A stretch of 43,765 nt of DNA, taken from Betaproteobacteria bacterium. Lineage in GTDB: Bacteria > Pseudomonadota > Gammaproteobacteria > Burkholderiales > SG8-39. The DNA is taken from positions 1 through 43,765 of the forward strand of contig VBCM01000095.1 of the NCBI GenBank assembly GCA_005883675.1, in the 5' to 3' direction. How positions within the stretch are numbered: the stretch's first letter is position 1; each line of letters starts with the position of its first letter. Made by a program: the position numbers and the translations under genes. This document shows positions 7,934 to 15,562 of this stretch, in pieces. The notes under the pieces were generated by a model. The model did no database searches. It was not told the origin of the DNA and saw only the letters and a list, made by a program, of their open reading frames with translations.

Positions 7934-9247
7934 CTAATGGCTGATCGCCGGTAGCCAGGTGGCGAGCGGCGGAAAGACGATGATGAGCGCAATCAAGAGC
8001 AGCACGCAGCCGATGAAGGGCATGCCCGCAAGGTAGATGTCGCGCATCGTCGTGCCGGGCGGCGCGACGCCCTTCATGACGAAAAGCAGCAGGCCGAAGG
8101 GCGGCGTGGTGTAGCCGATCTCGAGCGCGAGCAGCATGATGAGCCCGAACCACACCAGATCGAAGCCCAGCGTCTTCGCCAGCGGAAAGAAGATCGGCGC
8201 GGTGAGCAGCATCATCGAGAGCTGGTCCATGAAGCAACCGAGAAAGAAAATGACGCCGATCATGATGAGCAGCATGCCGAGCGGCGAGAACGGGAAGCCG
8301 AGCGCCCAATTCATGAGGCCGCTGGAGGCGCCGGTGAAGGCGAGCACCTGGGCGAAGGTGGCCGAGCCGAAGATGATAAGGAATGCCATGACGGTGACGC
8401 GCAGCGAGCCTTCGAGCGACTTGAGAAACCCCTTCCAGGTCATCTCGCCATAGCAGGCGGCGAGCACGATCACGGAAAGCGCGCCGAGCGCCGCCGCCTC
8501 GGTCGGAGTGCACCAGCCGACGATCATGATGAGCACCGAGAAGACGATGATTGCCACCATCGGGATCACGTCGACGAAGACGAGCCGCCACTTCTCGCGC
8601 CGGCTCACCACGGGCGGCGGCGTCTGCGGTGCCGCCGTCGGGTCGAACACCGTCCAGCCGTAGATCAGGATGCCGTACATCAGCGCGAGCACGAAGCCCG
8701 GCACCACGCCGGCGATGAGGAGATCGCCCACATCGGTGCGCCCGAGCGTGGCGAGCAGCACGGTAAGCGCCGACGGCGGGATGATCACGGCGAGACCGCC
8801 CACGCCCATGATCGGGCCGATCGACAGGTACTTGCTGTAGCCGCGGCGGTACATCTCCGGGACCATCAGCGAGCCGAGCAGCGCGCAGGAGCCCATGCTC
8901 GAGCCCGCCGGGCCGGCGAAGGCGGTGCCGCCGATGAGCGTCACGAACGAGAGCCGCGCCGGCACGTTGCCGAGGAGCTTGTCGGCCGCGTTGAAGCAGC
9001 GCCCGGCGAGCCCGGTGTGAAAGAAAAGCTCGCCCATCAGCAGGAACATCGGGATCGGCACGAGTGCGAAGTTGGTCATCGCGCCGAAGCCGTTGTTGAT
9101 CACCTGCATGATGCCCGCGGCCCCGCCCATGAAAAGCGCCGCGGCGACGATGTTGGTGGCGAAGAACGCGATCGCCACCGGCACGCCGGTCATCATCAGG
9201 CCGACGCCCAGGCCAAAGAGGATCAGCGCCGCCCAGTACCACTGCAC
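7934..9247 (-). CDS. TRAP transporter large permease (DctM family)
   Basis: 437 residues with about a dozen hydrophobic helices, the usual DctM size. Recognisable stretches are the N-terminal GLGVGLMMTGVPVAIAF, VPIPMFLLMGELFFHTGLA, GTAFAGPAGSSMGSCALLG, IIPPSALTVLLA, WCTPTEAAALGAL and the C-terminal EIGYTTPPFGLLLFVMKG (each is a hallmark of DctM). It forms the Na+-driven channel that receives substrate from DctP. The start is a GTG at 9247, three bases after the DctQ stop. Downstream, its TAG is followed directly by the ribosome site for the SDR. The gene looks intact. Confidence 0.94.
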   Translation of the reverse strand: MQWYWAALILFGLGVGLMMTGVPVAIAFFATNIVAAALFMGGAAGIMQVINNGFGAMTNFALVPIPMFLLMGELFFHTGLAGRCFNAADKLLGNVPARLSFVTLIGGTAFAGPAGSSMGSCALLGSLMVPEMYRRGYSKYLSIGPIMGVGGLAVIIPPSALTVLLATLGRTDVGDLLIAGVVPGFVLALMYGILIYGWTVFDPTAAPQTPPPVVSRREKWRLVFVDVIPMVAIIVFSVLIMIVGWCTPTEAAALGALSVIVLAACYGEMTWKGFLKSLEGSLRVTVMAFLIIFGSATFAQVLAFTGASSGLMNWALGFPFSPLGMLLIMIGVIFFLGCFMDQLSMMLLTAPIFFPLAKTLGFDLVWFGLIMLLALEIGYTTPPFGLLLFVMKGVAPPGTTMRDIYLAGMPFIGCVLLLIALIIVFPPLATWLPAISH

Positions 9248-9250
9248 GCG

Positions 9251-9754
9251 CTAGACCTCGGGCGGACCGGCGAGGCTGCCGAGAAAATTCTCCCCGCGGA
9301 TGAGAAAGCGCAGGAACTCGATCGCCATCATGGCGAAGGACAGCGGAATAAAGCCGACCACGATCCAGCGCGGCATGTCGAGCGAGCGCACGTCCTTCTC
9401 GTTGTTGACGAAGTCTTCGAGCGTCACCACGCCGCCGTACCACGCGAGTACGGCGCAGACCGCCACGCACAGCGCGCCGATCGCGAAGCGCAGCCCCGCC
9501 TGCTGCCGGGCCGGCAAGTACATGAAGAGGATCTCGACGAAGATGTGGCCCTTCTCGCGCACCAGCCACGGCGCGCCGAGGCAGGGCACGGCGAGCAGCG
9601 CGTACTCGGTGAACGTGAAGAAGTGCGCCGAGCTCTGGTAGCCGAGGTTGCGCAGCCCGACGTCGATGCAGATCGTGACCATCATCGCCGCCATGAGAAA
9701 GCCGGCGACCCACGCCATGCCGTAGAGCACGGCGTCGTAGGTCTGCTTGATCAC
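9251..9754 (-). CDS. TRAP transporter small permease (DctQ family)
   Basis: 167 residues with four membrane helices, matching DctQ. Typical elements are the first helix WVAGFLMAAMMVTICIDVGL, the loop after it, FTEYALLAVPCLGAPWLVREKGHIFVEI (read in parts: EYALLAVPCLGAPW and REKGHIFVEI) at about residues 55-80, and the final helices with PRWIVVGFIPLSF. DctQ pairs with DctM to form the membrane complex. The frame is open upstream, but the GTG at 9754 is chosen because it overlaps the DctP stop as GTGA and begins just before the first helix. Confidence 0.9.
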   Translation of the reverse strand: MIKQTYDAVLYGMAWVAGFLMAAMMVTICIDVGLRNLGYQSSAHFFTFTEYALLAVPCLGAPWLVREKGHIFVEILFMYLPARQQAGLRFAIGALCVAVCAVLAWYGGVVTLEDFVNNEKDVRSLDMPRWIVVGFIPLSFAMMAIEFLRFLIRGENFLGSLAGPPEV

Positions 9755-10746
9755 TCCGGTGTGAAGAGCTGCACTACTTTGTCGTAGTTCTCCATGCCGG
9801 CCGCCTTCTCCATGCGCTCCTTCATGCGCGCGAGGCTCGCCGCGCGCGCGCCGGCGACGAACTTCTTCGAGGCTTGCGGCGACTGCGAGAGCGTCTTGAT
9901 GCCGCGCTTCTCGAGCTCGGTGCGCTCTTTCTTCCACAGACCCTGGAGCTCGCGCAGGCTCGCCGTCTCGTGCTCGAGGGCGGTGCGCTGCAGGATCTCG
10001 CGCGTCTTGGGCGAGAGCGCGTTCCACTTCTTGAGATTGACGAGGATCATCAGATCGGTCTCGAAGAAGTCCGGCAGGATGCGGTACTTAATGTAGCGGT
10101 CCCAGTTGAGGTCCATCAGGCCGATCTGCGTCCATGCGGTGATGTCAACCGTGCCGCGCTCGAGCGCGGTGTAGAGCTCCGAGGAATTGAGGTTGATGAC
10201 CTGCGCGCCGAGGTAATTGGTCAGAAAGGCGTTGTAGATCGGATTGCCACGCACCTTGAAGCCGCGGATGTCGATCTGGCCGTTGGCGTCGAACTTCGGC
10301 TCCTTCGTCGACCACAGGCAGAAGCGGATGCCGCTATCCACCCAGCCGAGCAGCTTCACGCCCATGCGCTTCTGGTGGATCTGGTCGAGGAGCTCGAGGC
10401 CGCCGTTCTTGCGCGCGGTCGGGCCATCCACCGAGCTCGCGCTCACGGCGTCGCATTCCGGGACCACCGCCGCGTAAAACGCGCAAGGCGTGTACACCAT
10501 GTCCACCACGCCGCTTCGCACCGCGCCCGGCTGCTCCATCATGCCGATCGCTTCCGGCCCACCGCGCACCTGGATGGTGAACACACCCTTGCCGGAATCG
10601 TTCGCCTTCTTCACGAACTCGAGAAAGCTGCGCGAATAGATCAGCGACGCCGGAAACACGTGCGTTGCGCTGATGGTGTCGGCGCCGAGCGCTGCCGCCG
10701 ATGCGACGAGGCCGATCGCGGCCATCATGCAGCGGATGGCTTTCAT
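9751..10746 (-). CDS. TRAP transporter substrate-binding protein (DctP family)
   Basis: 331 residues with a Sec signal peptide ending near ALGA (about residue 22). The mature part shows DctP features: an N-terminal ISATHVFPAS segment, GGPEAIGMMEQPGAVRSGVVDM (seen as GGPEAIGMMEQPGAV) about residue 65, the GFKVRGNPIYNAFLTNYLGA segment containing the conserved ligand-binding Arg about residue 165, and ELYTALERGTVDI about residue 195. It binds a carboxylated substrate in the periplasm. The ATG at 10746 has GGAGGAGG four bases upstream, so it is the first gene of the leftward operon; the frame extends nine codons further but without need. Confidence 0.93.
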   Translation of the reverse strand: MKAIRCMMAAIGLVASAAALGADTISATHVFPASLIYSRSFLEFVKKANDSGKGVFTIQVRGGPEAIGMMEQPGAVRSGVVDMVYTPCAFYAAVVPECDAVSASSVDGPTARKNGGLELLDQIHQKRMGVKLLGWVDSGIRFCLWSTKEPKFDANGQIDIRGFKVRGNPIYNAFLTNYLGAQVINLNSSELYTALERGTVDITAWTQIGLMDLNWDRYIKYRILPDFFETDLMILVNLKKWNALSPKTREILQRTALEHETASLRELQGLWKKERTELEKRGIKTLSQSPQASKKFVAGARAASLARMKERMEKAAGMENYDKVVQLFTPE

Positions 10747-10797
10747 GTTCCTCCTCCGGTTGTCTGCCAAGCGCGCGGCATCTTACCATCTACGCCG
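10747..10797. promoter_or_regulatory. Short divergent spacer between the two catabolic operons
   Basis: This 51-bp spacer separates the start of the leftward TRAP/Tct operon (10746) from the rightward acyl-CoA synthetase operon (10798). It holds the GGAGGAGG ribosome site of DctP. A weak candidate promoter for the rightward genes is TTGTCT at 10760 and TACCAT at 10784 with an 18-bp spacer, which would make that transcript almost leaderless. No clear operator palindrome is visible. The compact arrangement suggests shared control, but the elements could lie inside either flanking gene. Confidence 0.35.
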
Positions 10798-12264
10798 GTG
10801 ACGACGGTCTTCACGGCGTTCGAGCAAACCGCCCGCGCGCACGGCGCGAAGTCCTTCCTGCGGGTTCCGTCCGAGCAGCTCGAGCTGAGCTATGCGCAGG
10901 CGCACGAGCGCATCGCGACCATCGCGGGCATCTACCGCCGGCGCGGCTACCGGCACGGCCATCGCGTGGCGCTCAAGCTGCCGAACTGCGCCGCTTTCCT
11001 GCTGCACTTCCTCGCGCTCAACTCGCTCGGCGTTGCGGTCGTGCCGGTAAATCCCGACTACCGGCGCGCCGAGCTCGACTATGTGCTAGCGCACAGCGAG
11101 GCGGCACTGGTCGTCGACGCGGCGGCGCTCGAGCGCTTCGATCCGCCACGCGCACCGGCGCCGGGCAATGCCGACGAATGCGCGCTGCTCTATACATCCG
11201 GCACAACGGGCAAGCCGAAAGGCTGCCTGCTCAGCAACTCGTACTTTCTCGCCGTGGGCGAGCGCTACGTCAGTGAAGGCGGCCTTTGTACCTTGCGCCA
11301 TGGCGAAGAACGGCTCATCACGCCGCTGCCGCTTTTCCACATGAACGCGCTCGCGGTCTCCACGTTGGCGATGATCCTCAGCGCCGGCTGTGTGGTGCAG
11401 CTCGATCGCTTCCATCCACGCACGTGGTGGCGCCAGGTCGTGGAAAGAGACGCGACCATCGTCCACTATCTGGGCGTGATGCCGGCGATCCTCATGCAGC
11501 TCGCGCCAAGCGGCGATGATCGCGGCCATCGCGTGCGCTTCGGCTACGGTGCCAACGCCAATCCCAAGGACCATGCGCCGTTCGAGGAGCGCTTCGGCTT
11601 TCCACTCATCGAAGCGTGGGCGATGACCGAGACGGGAGGCGGCGCGCTGATCGCCGCGAGCCGCGAGCCGCGCCATGTCGGCACGCGCTGCATCGGCAAG
11701 CCGCCGCCGGGGCTCGATGTTCAGCTCGGCGAGGATTCCGAACTGCTCGTGCGCCAGACGGGCGCCGATCCGCGGCGCGGCTTCTTCTCCGGGTATCTCA
11801 AGGACGCGGCCGCCACAGCGGCCGCATGGCGCGACGGCTGGTTCCACACCGGCGACTGCGTGCGCCGCGGGCCGGACGGCAGTCTGCACTTCGTCGATCG
11901 CCTGAAGAACATCATCCGCCGCGCTGGCGAGAATATCGCGGCGCTGGAGGTTGAAGCCGCGCTCGCCGAGCACCCGGCCATCGCGCAGGTCGCGGTGGTC
12001 GCGGTGCCCGATGCGGTACGCGACGAGGAAGTCATGGCGTGCGTTGTACTCAACCCGGGCACCAGCGCGAGCCGCGACACCGCGCTCTCCGTCCAGGACT
12101 GGTGCTTCGAGCGTCTCGCCTACTTCAAGGCGCCGGGGCATGTTGCTTTCCTGGCCGCGCTGCCGGTCACGTCTACCAATAAGGTGCAGAAGGCAAAGCT
12201 CGCCGACTTCGCGCTCGAGCCGAGCCAGTCGTACGACCTGCGCGAGCGCAAACGACGTAAATGA
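10798..12264 (+). CDS. AMP-forming acyl-CoA synthetase (class I adenylate-forming enzyme)
   Basis: 488 residues. All core motifs are present: the phosphate loop YTSGTTGKPKG (about residue 131), AMTETGG (about 272), WFHTGD (about 348), and the C-terminal lysine motif NKVQKAKL (about 460), which supplies the catalytic Lys for adenylation. The enzyme would activate a carboxylic acid with ATP and CoA at the head of the rightward operon, feeding the thiolase-like protein next to it. GTG at 10798 is the first start that leaves DctP undisturbed; the frame runs on upstream antisense to DctP and is not coding there. The protein ends with a basic tail (RERKRRK). Substrate unknown; spacing to the thiolase-like gene is 7 bases. 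Confidence 0.88.
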   Translation: MTTVFTAFEQTARAHGAKSFLRVPSEQLELSYAQAHERIATIAGIYRRRGYRHGHRVALKLPNCAAFLLHFLALNSLGVAVVPVNPDYRRAELDYVLAHSEAALVVDAAALERFDPPRAPAPGNADECALLYTSGTTGKPKGCLLSNSYFLAVGERYVSEGGLCTLRHGEERLITPLPLFHMNALAVSTLAMILSAGCVVQLDRFHPRTWWRQVVERDATIVHYLGVMPAILMQLAPSGDDRGHRVRFGYGANANPKDHAPFEERFGFPLIEAWAMTETGGGALIAASREPRHVGTRCIGKPPPGLDVQLGEDSELLVRQTGADPRRGFFSGYLKDAAATAAAWRDGWFHTGDCVRRGPDGSLHFVDRLKNIIRRAGENIAALEVEAALAEHPAIAQVAVVAVPDAVRDEEVMACVVLNPGTSASRDTALSVQDWCFERLAYFKAPGHVAFLAALPVTSTNKVQKAKLADFALEPSQSYDLRERKRRK

Positions 12265-12271
12265 GGCCTCA

Positions 12272-13432
12272 ATGAGCCGGCGCGGCTACGAGGGCGTTGC
12301 GGTGGCGGTCCCGGTCACGGTGCCCTACGTGCGCTATTCGATCCGCGCCGCGCACTGGTGGCTCGCGCGGTGCCTCGCCGAGCTGCTCAAGGGCTGCGGC
12401 CTGCGCAAGGAGGACATGGACGGCTTCTCGGTCTCGAGCTTCACGCTCGCGCCGGACACGGCGATCGGCCTCACGCAGCACCTCGGTCTTTCGCCGCGCT
12501 GGCTCGATCACGTGCCGTTCGGCGGCGCGAGCGGCATCGTGCAGCTACGCCGCGCGGCGCGCGCCGTGCAGAGCGGCGATGCGGACGTCATCGCCTGCGT
12601 CGCCGGCGACACCAACCACGTCGACTCGTTTCGCCTGACGCTCGCGAACTTCAGCCAGTTCGCGCGCGATGCGGTCTACCCGTACGGCGCCGGAGGCCCG
12701 AACGCCAGCTTCGCTTTCCTCACCGCCTACTACATGCGCACCTACGGCGTGAAGCGCGAGGACTTCGGCAAGCTCTGCGTCGCACAGCGTGACAATGCGC
12801 TGCGCTTTGCGCATGCGCTCTTCAAGAAACCGCTCACGCTGGAGGAATACCTCGCCGCCCGGCCGATCGCCGAGCCGTTGCATCTCTACGATTGCGTCAT
12901 GCCGTGCGCTGGCGCGGACGGCTTCATCGTGCTCAGCGAAGAGCGCGCGAAGCGGCTCGGCATAGGCTACGCCCGGCTCCTCGGCACCATCGAGCGTCAC
13001 AACGCGTTCGCCACCGATCCGGTGCAGATGCGCGCCGGCTGGGCGCTCGATCGCGCCGATCTCTATGAGCAGGCCGGCACCGGTCCCCAGGACATGGACT
13101 TCGTGCAGACCTACGACGACTATCCGGTGATCAGCGTCATGCAGCTCGAGGATCTCGGCTTTTGCGCCAAGGGCGAAGGACCGGCGTTCATACGCCGTCA
13201 GAGCTTCACCTGGGATGGCTCCTTTCCGCTCAATACGTCCGGCGGCCAGCTCTCCGTCGGCCAGGCCGGTGCCGCAGGCGGTTCGCTCGGCCTTGTCGAA
13301 GCGCTGCGCCAGCTCACACGCGAGGCGCAGGGGCGACAGGTGAAGGATGCGAAACTCGGGCTGGTGAGCGGGTTTGGGATGATCAACTTCGACCGCGGCC
13401 TGGGCTCCGGCGCCGCAATCCTCGGATGCTAG
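12272..13432 (+). CDS. Thiolase-like protein without thiolase Cys/His (possible thiolase-fold aldolase or lyase)
   Basis: 386 residues with the two-lobed thiolase fold. Landmarks are FGGASGIVQL (about residues 83-92, where thiolases have CASG), GDADVIACVAG, YDCVMPCAGADGF (about 210) and the C-terminal NTSGGQLSVGQAGAAGG (about 322-338). The nucleophilic Cys position is Gly85, and the His of the usual GH motif is Gln331, so ordinary thiolysis is unlikely. Proteins of this type paired with a DUF35 protein include Ltp2, the sterol side-chain aldolase, which works with the DUF35 domain of ChsH2. The DUF35 gene starts inside the end of this gene (ATG 13426 before the stop at 13432), supporting a complex. 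Function as aldolase is inference; a thiolase-like carrier or Claisen enzyme remains possible. Confidence 0.85.
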   Translation: MSRRGYEGVAVAVPVTVPYVRYSIRAAHWWLARCLAELLKGCGLRKEDMDGFSVSSFTLAPDTAIGLTQHLGLSPRWLDHVPFGGASGIVQLRRAARAVQSGDADVIACVAGDTNHVDSFRLTLANFSQFARDAVYPYGAGGPNASFAFLTAYYMRTYGVKREDFGKLCVAQRDNALRFAHALFKKPLTLEEYLAARPIAEPLHLYDCVMPCAGADGFIVLSEERAKRLGIGYARLLGTIERHNAFATDPVQMRAGWALDRADLYEQAGTGPQDMDFVQTYDDYPVISVMQLEDLGFCAKGEGPAFIRRQSFTWDGSFPLNTSGGQLSVGQAGAAGGSLGLVEALRQLTREAQGRQVKDAKLGLVSGFGMINFDRGLGSGAAILGC

Positions 13433-14658
13433 AGCTACCGAAGCGCAAGAATCCGGTGCTGCGCACGCGGCTGCCGACGCTGCCGCCGGCGGCGAGGAGC
13501 CGCATTGCCCTGGGCCTCACCGCCGCCGCGGCGCTCGGGCGCTTCGAGCTGCAGCAATGCCGCGATTGCGGCACCGTGCAGTATCCGCCGCGCGAGGCGT
13601 GCCAGGGGTGCCTGTCGATCCGGCTCGAGTGGAAGCCGCAGTCGCCGGAGGCCGAGCTGCTCGCCGCGACTGTCCTGCACCATAGCAACGATCTCTTCTT
13701 CCGCGAGCGATTGCCGTGGCGACTGGGGCTCGTAAGACTCGACTGCGGCCCGACGGTGGTCGCTCATCTGCATGAACGGGTAGCACCGGCGCCAAGCCGC
13801 GTCATCGTGGCCGCGAAGCTCGATCGCGCCGGCCAGGCGGTGCTCGTGGCGCTGCCCGACAAGGAGGCGAACATGGCTGAAGACCGGCAACTGCGTGAGT
13901 TCACCTGCGATCCGAAATTTCGCAAGGTGCTCGTCACCGACGGCAAGACGGCGCTCGGTCAGGCGATCGTGAAAGCGCTGGCCGCCGCTGGCGCCGATCT
14001 CATCTGGGTGGGCTACGCCGAGCCGTGGAAGAAGTTCGCGGGCTTCGACGAGCTAAAACCGCTGCCGCAGGTGACGCTGCTCCCGCTCGATGTCACGGAC
14101 TCGAAGAACGTCCGCGAAGTCGCCGCCGAGATCGGCGGCAAGGTCGACATCCTCGTAAACAACGCCGAATACCATCGCACCTATGGCATCAGCAACCGCC
14201 CGGGCGTAGATACCGCGCGCGCCGAGATGGACGTCAACTACTTTGGCCTCTTGCGCCTCGCGCAGGAGTTCGGTCCCGCCATGCGCTCGCGCGGCGCCGA
14301 CGGGCTGGCGAGCGCGACCGCCTGGGTCAATCTGCTCTCCATATATGCACTCGCCAACTTCCCGCCGCACGGCACGTTTTCAGCATCCAAGGCAGCGGCG
14401 CACTCGCTCGCCCAGTGCTTGCGCGCCGAGCTGCGCCCGGCGGGTGTGCGCGTGATCAACGTCTTTCCCGGGCCGATCGATGACGAATGGAACCAGCTCC
14501 TGCCGCCGCCGAAGATCACGCCCGCAGCGCTGGCGAATGCCGTGGTCAAAGCGCTCCAGGAAGGCGTGGAGGACGGCTATCCCGGGGATGTCGCGCAGGA
14601 ATGGCTGGCGCGTTGGCGCGACAATCCAAAGGCACTGGAAAAGGAACTCTCGACATGA
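13426..14658 (+). CDS. DUF35 zinc-ribbon/OB-fold domain fused to an SDR domain
   Basis: One uninterrupted 410-codon frame. Residues 1-145 are a DUF35 protein: rubredoxin-like zinc ribbon with Cys45, Cys48, Cys59 and Cys62, then an OB-fold. Residues 150-410 are an SDR: degenerate cofactor loop VTDGKTALGQAI, NNAEYHRTYG, Ser305 in LLSIYAL, and FSASKAA where Phe318 replaces the catalytic Tyr four residues before Lys322. DUF35 proteins bind thiolase-fold partners; the partner gene overlaps by 7 bases. At 13861-13875 an AAGGAGG sits five bases before an in-frame ATG (residue 150), so the SDR half could also be made alone. The two halves may once have been separate genes joined by stop-codon loss. 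It may work as a scaffold or as an unusual dehydrogenase on the product of the thiolase-like protein. Confidence 0.85.
   Translation: MLELPKRKNPVLRTRLPTLPPAARSRIALGLTAAAALGRFELQQCRDCGTVQYPPREACQGCLSIRLEWKPQSPEAELLAATVLHHSNDLFFRERLPWRLGLVRLDCGPTVVAHLHERVAPAPSRVIVAAKLDRAGQAVLVALPDKEANMAEDRQLREFTCDPKFRKVLVTDGKTALGQAIVKALAAAGADLIWVGYAEPWKKFAGFDELKPLPQVTLLPLDVTDSKNVREVAAEIGGKVDILVNNAEYHRTYGISNRPGVDTARAEMDVNYFGLLRLAQEFGPAMRSRGADGLASATAWVNLLSIYALANFPPHGTFSASKAAAHSLAQCLRAELRPAGVRVINVFPGPIDDEWNQLLPPPKITPAALANAVVKALQEGVEDGYPGDVAQEWLARWRDNPKALEKELST
13861..13875 (+). promoter_or_regulatory. Internal ribosome binding site and start inside the DUF35-SDR frame
   Basis: AAGGAGG at 13861-13867 is followed after five bases by ATG at 13873, in frame, exactly at the DUF35/SDR boundary (protein begins MAEDRQLREF). 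This is one of the better ribosome sites in the window and suggests that a free SDR of about 261 residues is made besides the fusion. Confidence 0.6.
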
Positions 14659-14671
14659 CGTTTTTGCTTTG

Positions 14672-14772
14672 CCCCCCTGATAAGGGGGGTGGCGCGAAGC
14701 GCCGGGGGGTTTGCGGATGCGAAAATCAATTCCCCGCTCGCCTCCTGCTCGCTTCCCCCCTTGACAGGGGGG
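14672..14772. repeat. Intergenic hairpin repeat (REP/MITE-like), three stems
   Basis: The spacer between the DUF35-SDR gene and the cyclase contains three hairpins. The first is CCCCCC-TGATAA-GGGGGG at 14672-14689. The second is GGCGC-GAA-GCGCC at 14691-14703, followed by a G run. The third is CCCCCC-TTGACA-GGGGGG at 14755-14772. The outer two stems are near copies of each other, bracketing about 50 bases. This layout is typical of dispersed intergenic palindromes in betaproteobacteria. It could also act as a transcription attenuator or mRNA stabiliser between two parts of the operon. Only one copy is in this window, so dispersal is inferred. Confidence 0.65.
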
Positions 14773-14779
14773 CGACCCC

Positions 14780-15562
14780 GTGAGCGTCCTCGCACAACTG
14801 GCCACCGGCCTCGCCGCCGGCAAGATCAGGGTCGTCGATCTCACCGAGACCTTGTCCCCAGAGTTTCCGCATATCTCGCTACCGCCCGAGATGGGCCAGG
14901 CGTGGCCGTTTCGTATCGAGGAGGTGTCGCACTACGACGAGCGCGGCCCGGCCTGGTACTGGAACAACTTCTCCTGCGGCGAGCACACCGGGACGCACTT
15001 CGACGCGCCGATCCACTGGGTGTCGGGCAAGGACCTGCCGCAGAACGCCACCGATAGCATTGCGCCCGAGCGCTTCATCGGCCCGGCATTTGTCATCGAC
15101 TGCAGCAAGCAGGCGGCCGCCGATCCGGATTTCCTGCTGACGAAGCCGTTCCTCCTTGACTGGGAGAAGCGCCATGCCCGCATCGCTGCGCGCTCCTGGG
15201 TGCTGATGCGTACCGACTGGTCGAAGAAAAGCGGCGATGCCGTCGCCTACCAGAACTACGACGAGACCGGGCAGCACACGCCCGGGCCGGATACCGACGC
15301 GGTGCGTTTCCTCGTTGAAGAGCGCGACATCCTCGGCTTCGGCACCGAGTCGATCGGCACCGACGCGGGCCAGGCGTATCACCTGCGGCCGCCCTACCCT
15401 TGCCACTATTACATGCACGGCGCCGGCCGCTACGGGCTCCAGTGCCTGCGCAACCTCGACCAGCTTCCGCCCACCGGCGCGCTCGTCGTGGCCGCGCCGC
15501 TCAAGATCCGCAACGGCAGCGGCAGCCCGCTGCGCGTGCTCGCCCTCGTGGAGTCGCGATGA
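14780..15562 (+). CDS. Cyclase-family metal hydrolase (kynurenine formamidase-like)
   Basis: 260 residues. The family motif HTGTHFDAPIHW (about residues 71-82), with its metal-binding His and Asp residues, is intact; HLRPPYPCHYYMHGAGRYGLQ (HLRPPYPCHYYMHGAG shown) near residue 205 is the conserved C-terminal part. Members hydrolyse formamides, cyclic imides, lactones or related amide bonds in aromatic and heterocycle catabolism. DLTETLSPEFP near the start is the usual N-terminal motif. The GTG at 14780 lies 8 bases after the hairpin repeat and begins the tightly overlapping series that runs to 18058. Its stop overlaps the next gene as ATGA. It is a candidate amide or ring-opening step. Confidence 0.9.
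   Translation: MSVLAQLATGLAAGKIRVVDLTETLSPEFPHISLPPEMGQAWPFRIEEVSHYDERGPAWYWNNFSCGEHTGTHFDAPIHWVSGKDLPQNATDSIAPERFIGPAFVIDCSKQAAADPDFLLTKPFLLDWEKRHARIAARSWVLMRTDWSKKSGDAVAYQNYDETGQHTPGPDTDAVRFLVEERDILGFGTESIGTDAGQAYHLRPPYPCHYYMHGAGRYGLQCLRNLDQLPPTGALVVAAPLKIRNGSGSPLRVLALVESR

Noticed and set aside
9874-10797. Long plus-strand extension before the acyl-CoA synthetase start
   Set aside because: It is antisense to the complete DctP gene and encodes low-complexity Arg/Ala/Leu-rich sequence typical of GC-rich shadows.
11086-12141. 351-codon minus-strand frame opposite the acyl-CoA synthetase
   Set aside because: Arg/Ala-rich shadow; the opposite strand carries all adenylate-forming motifs.
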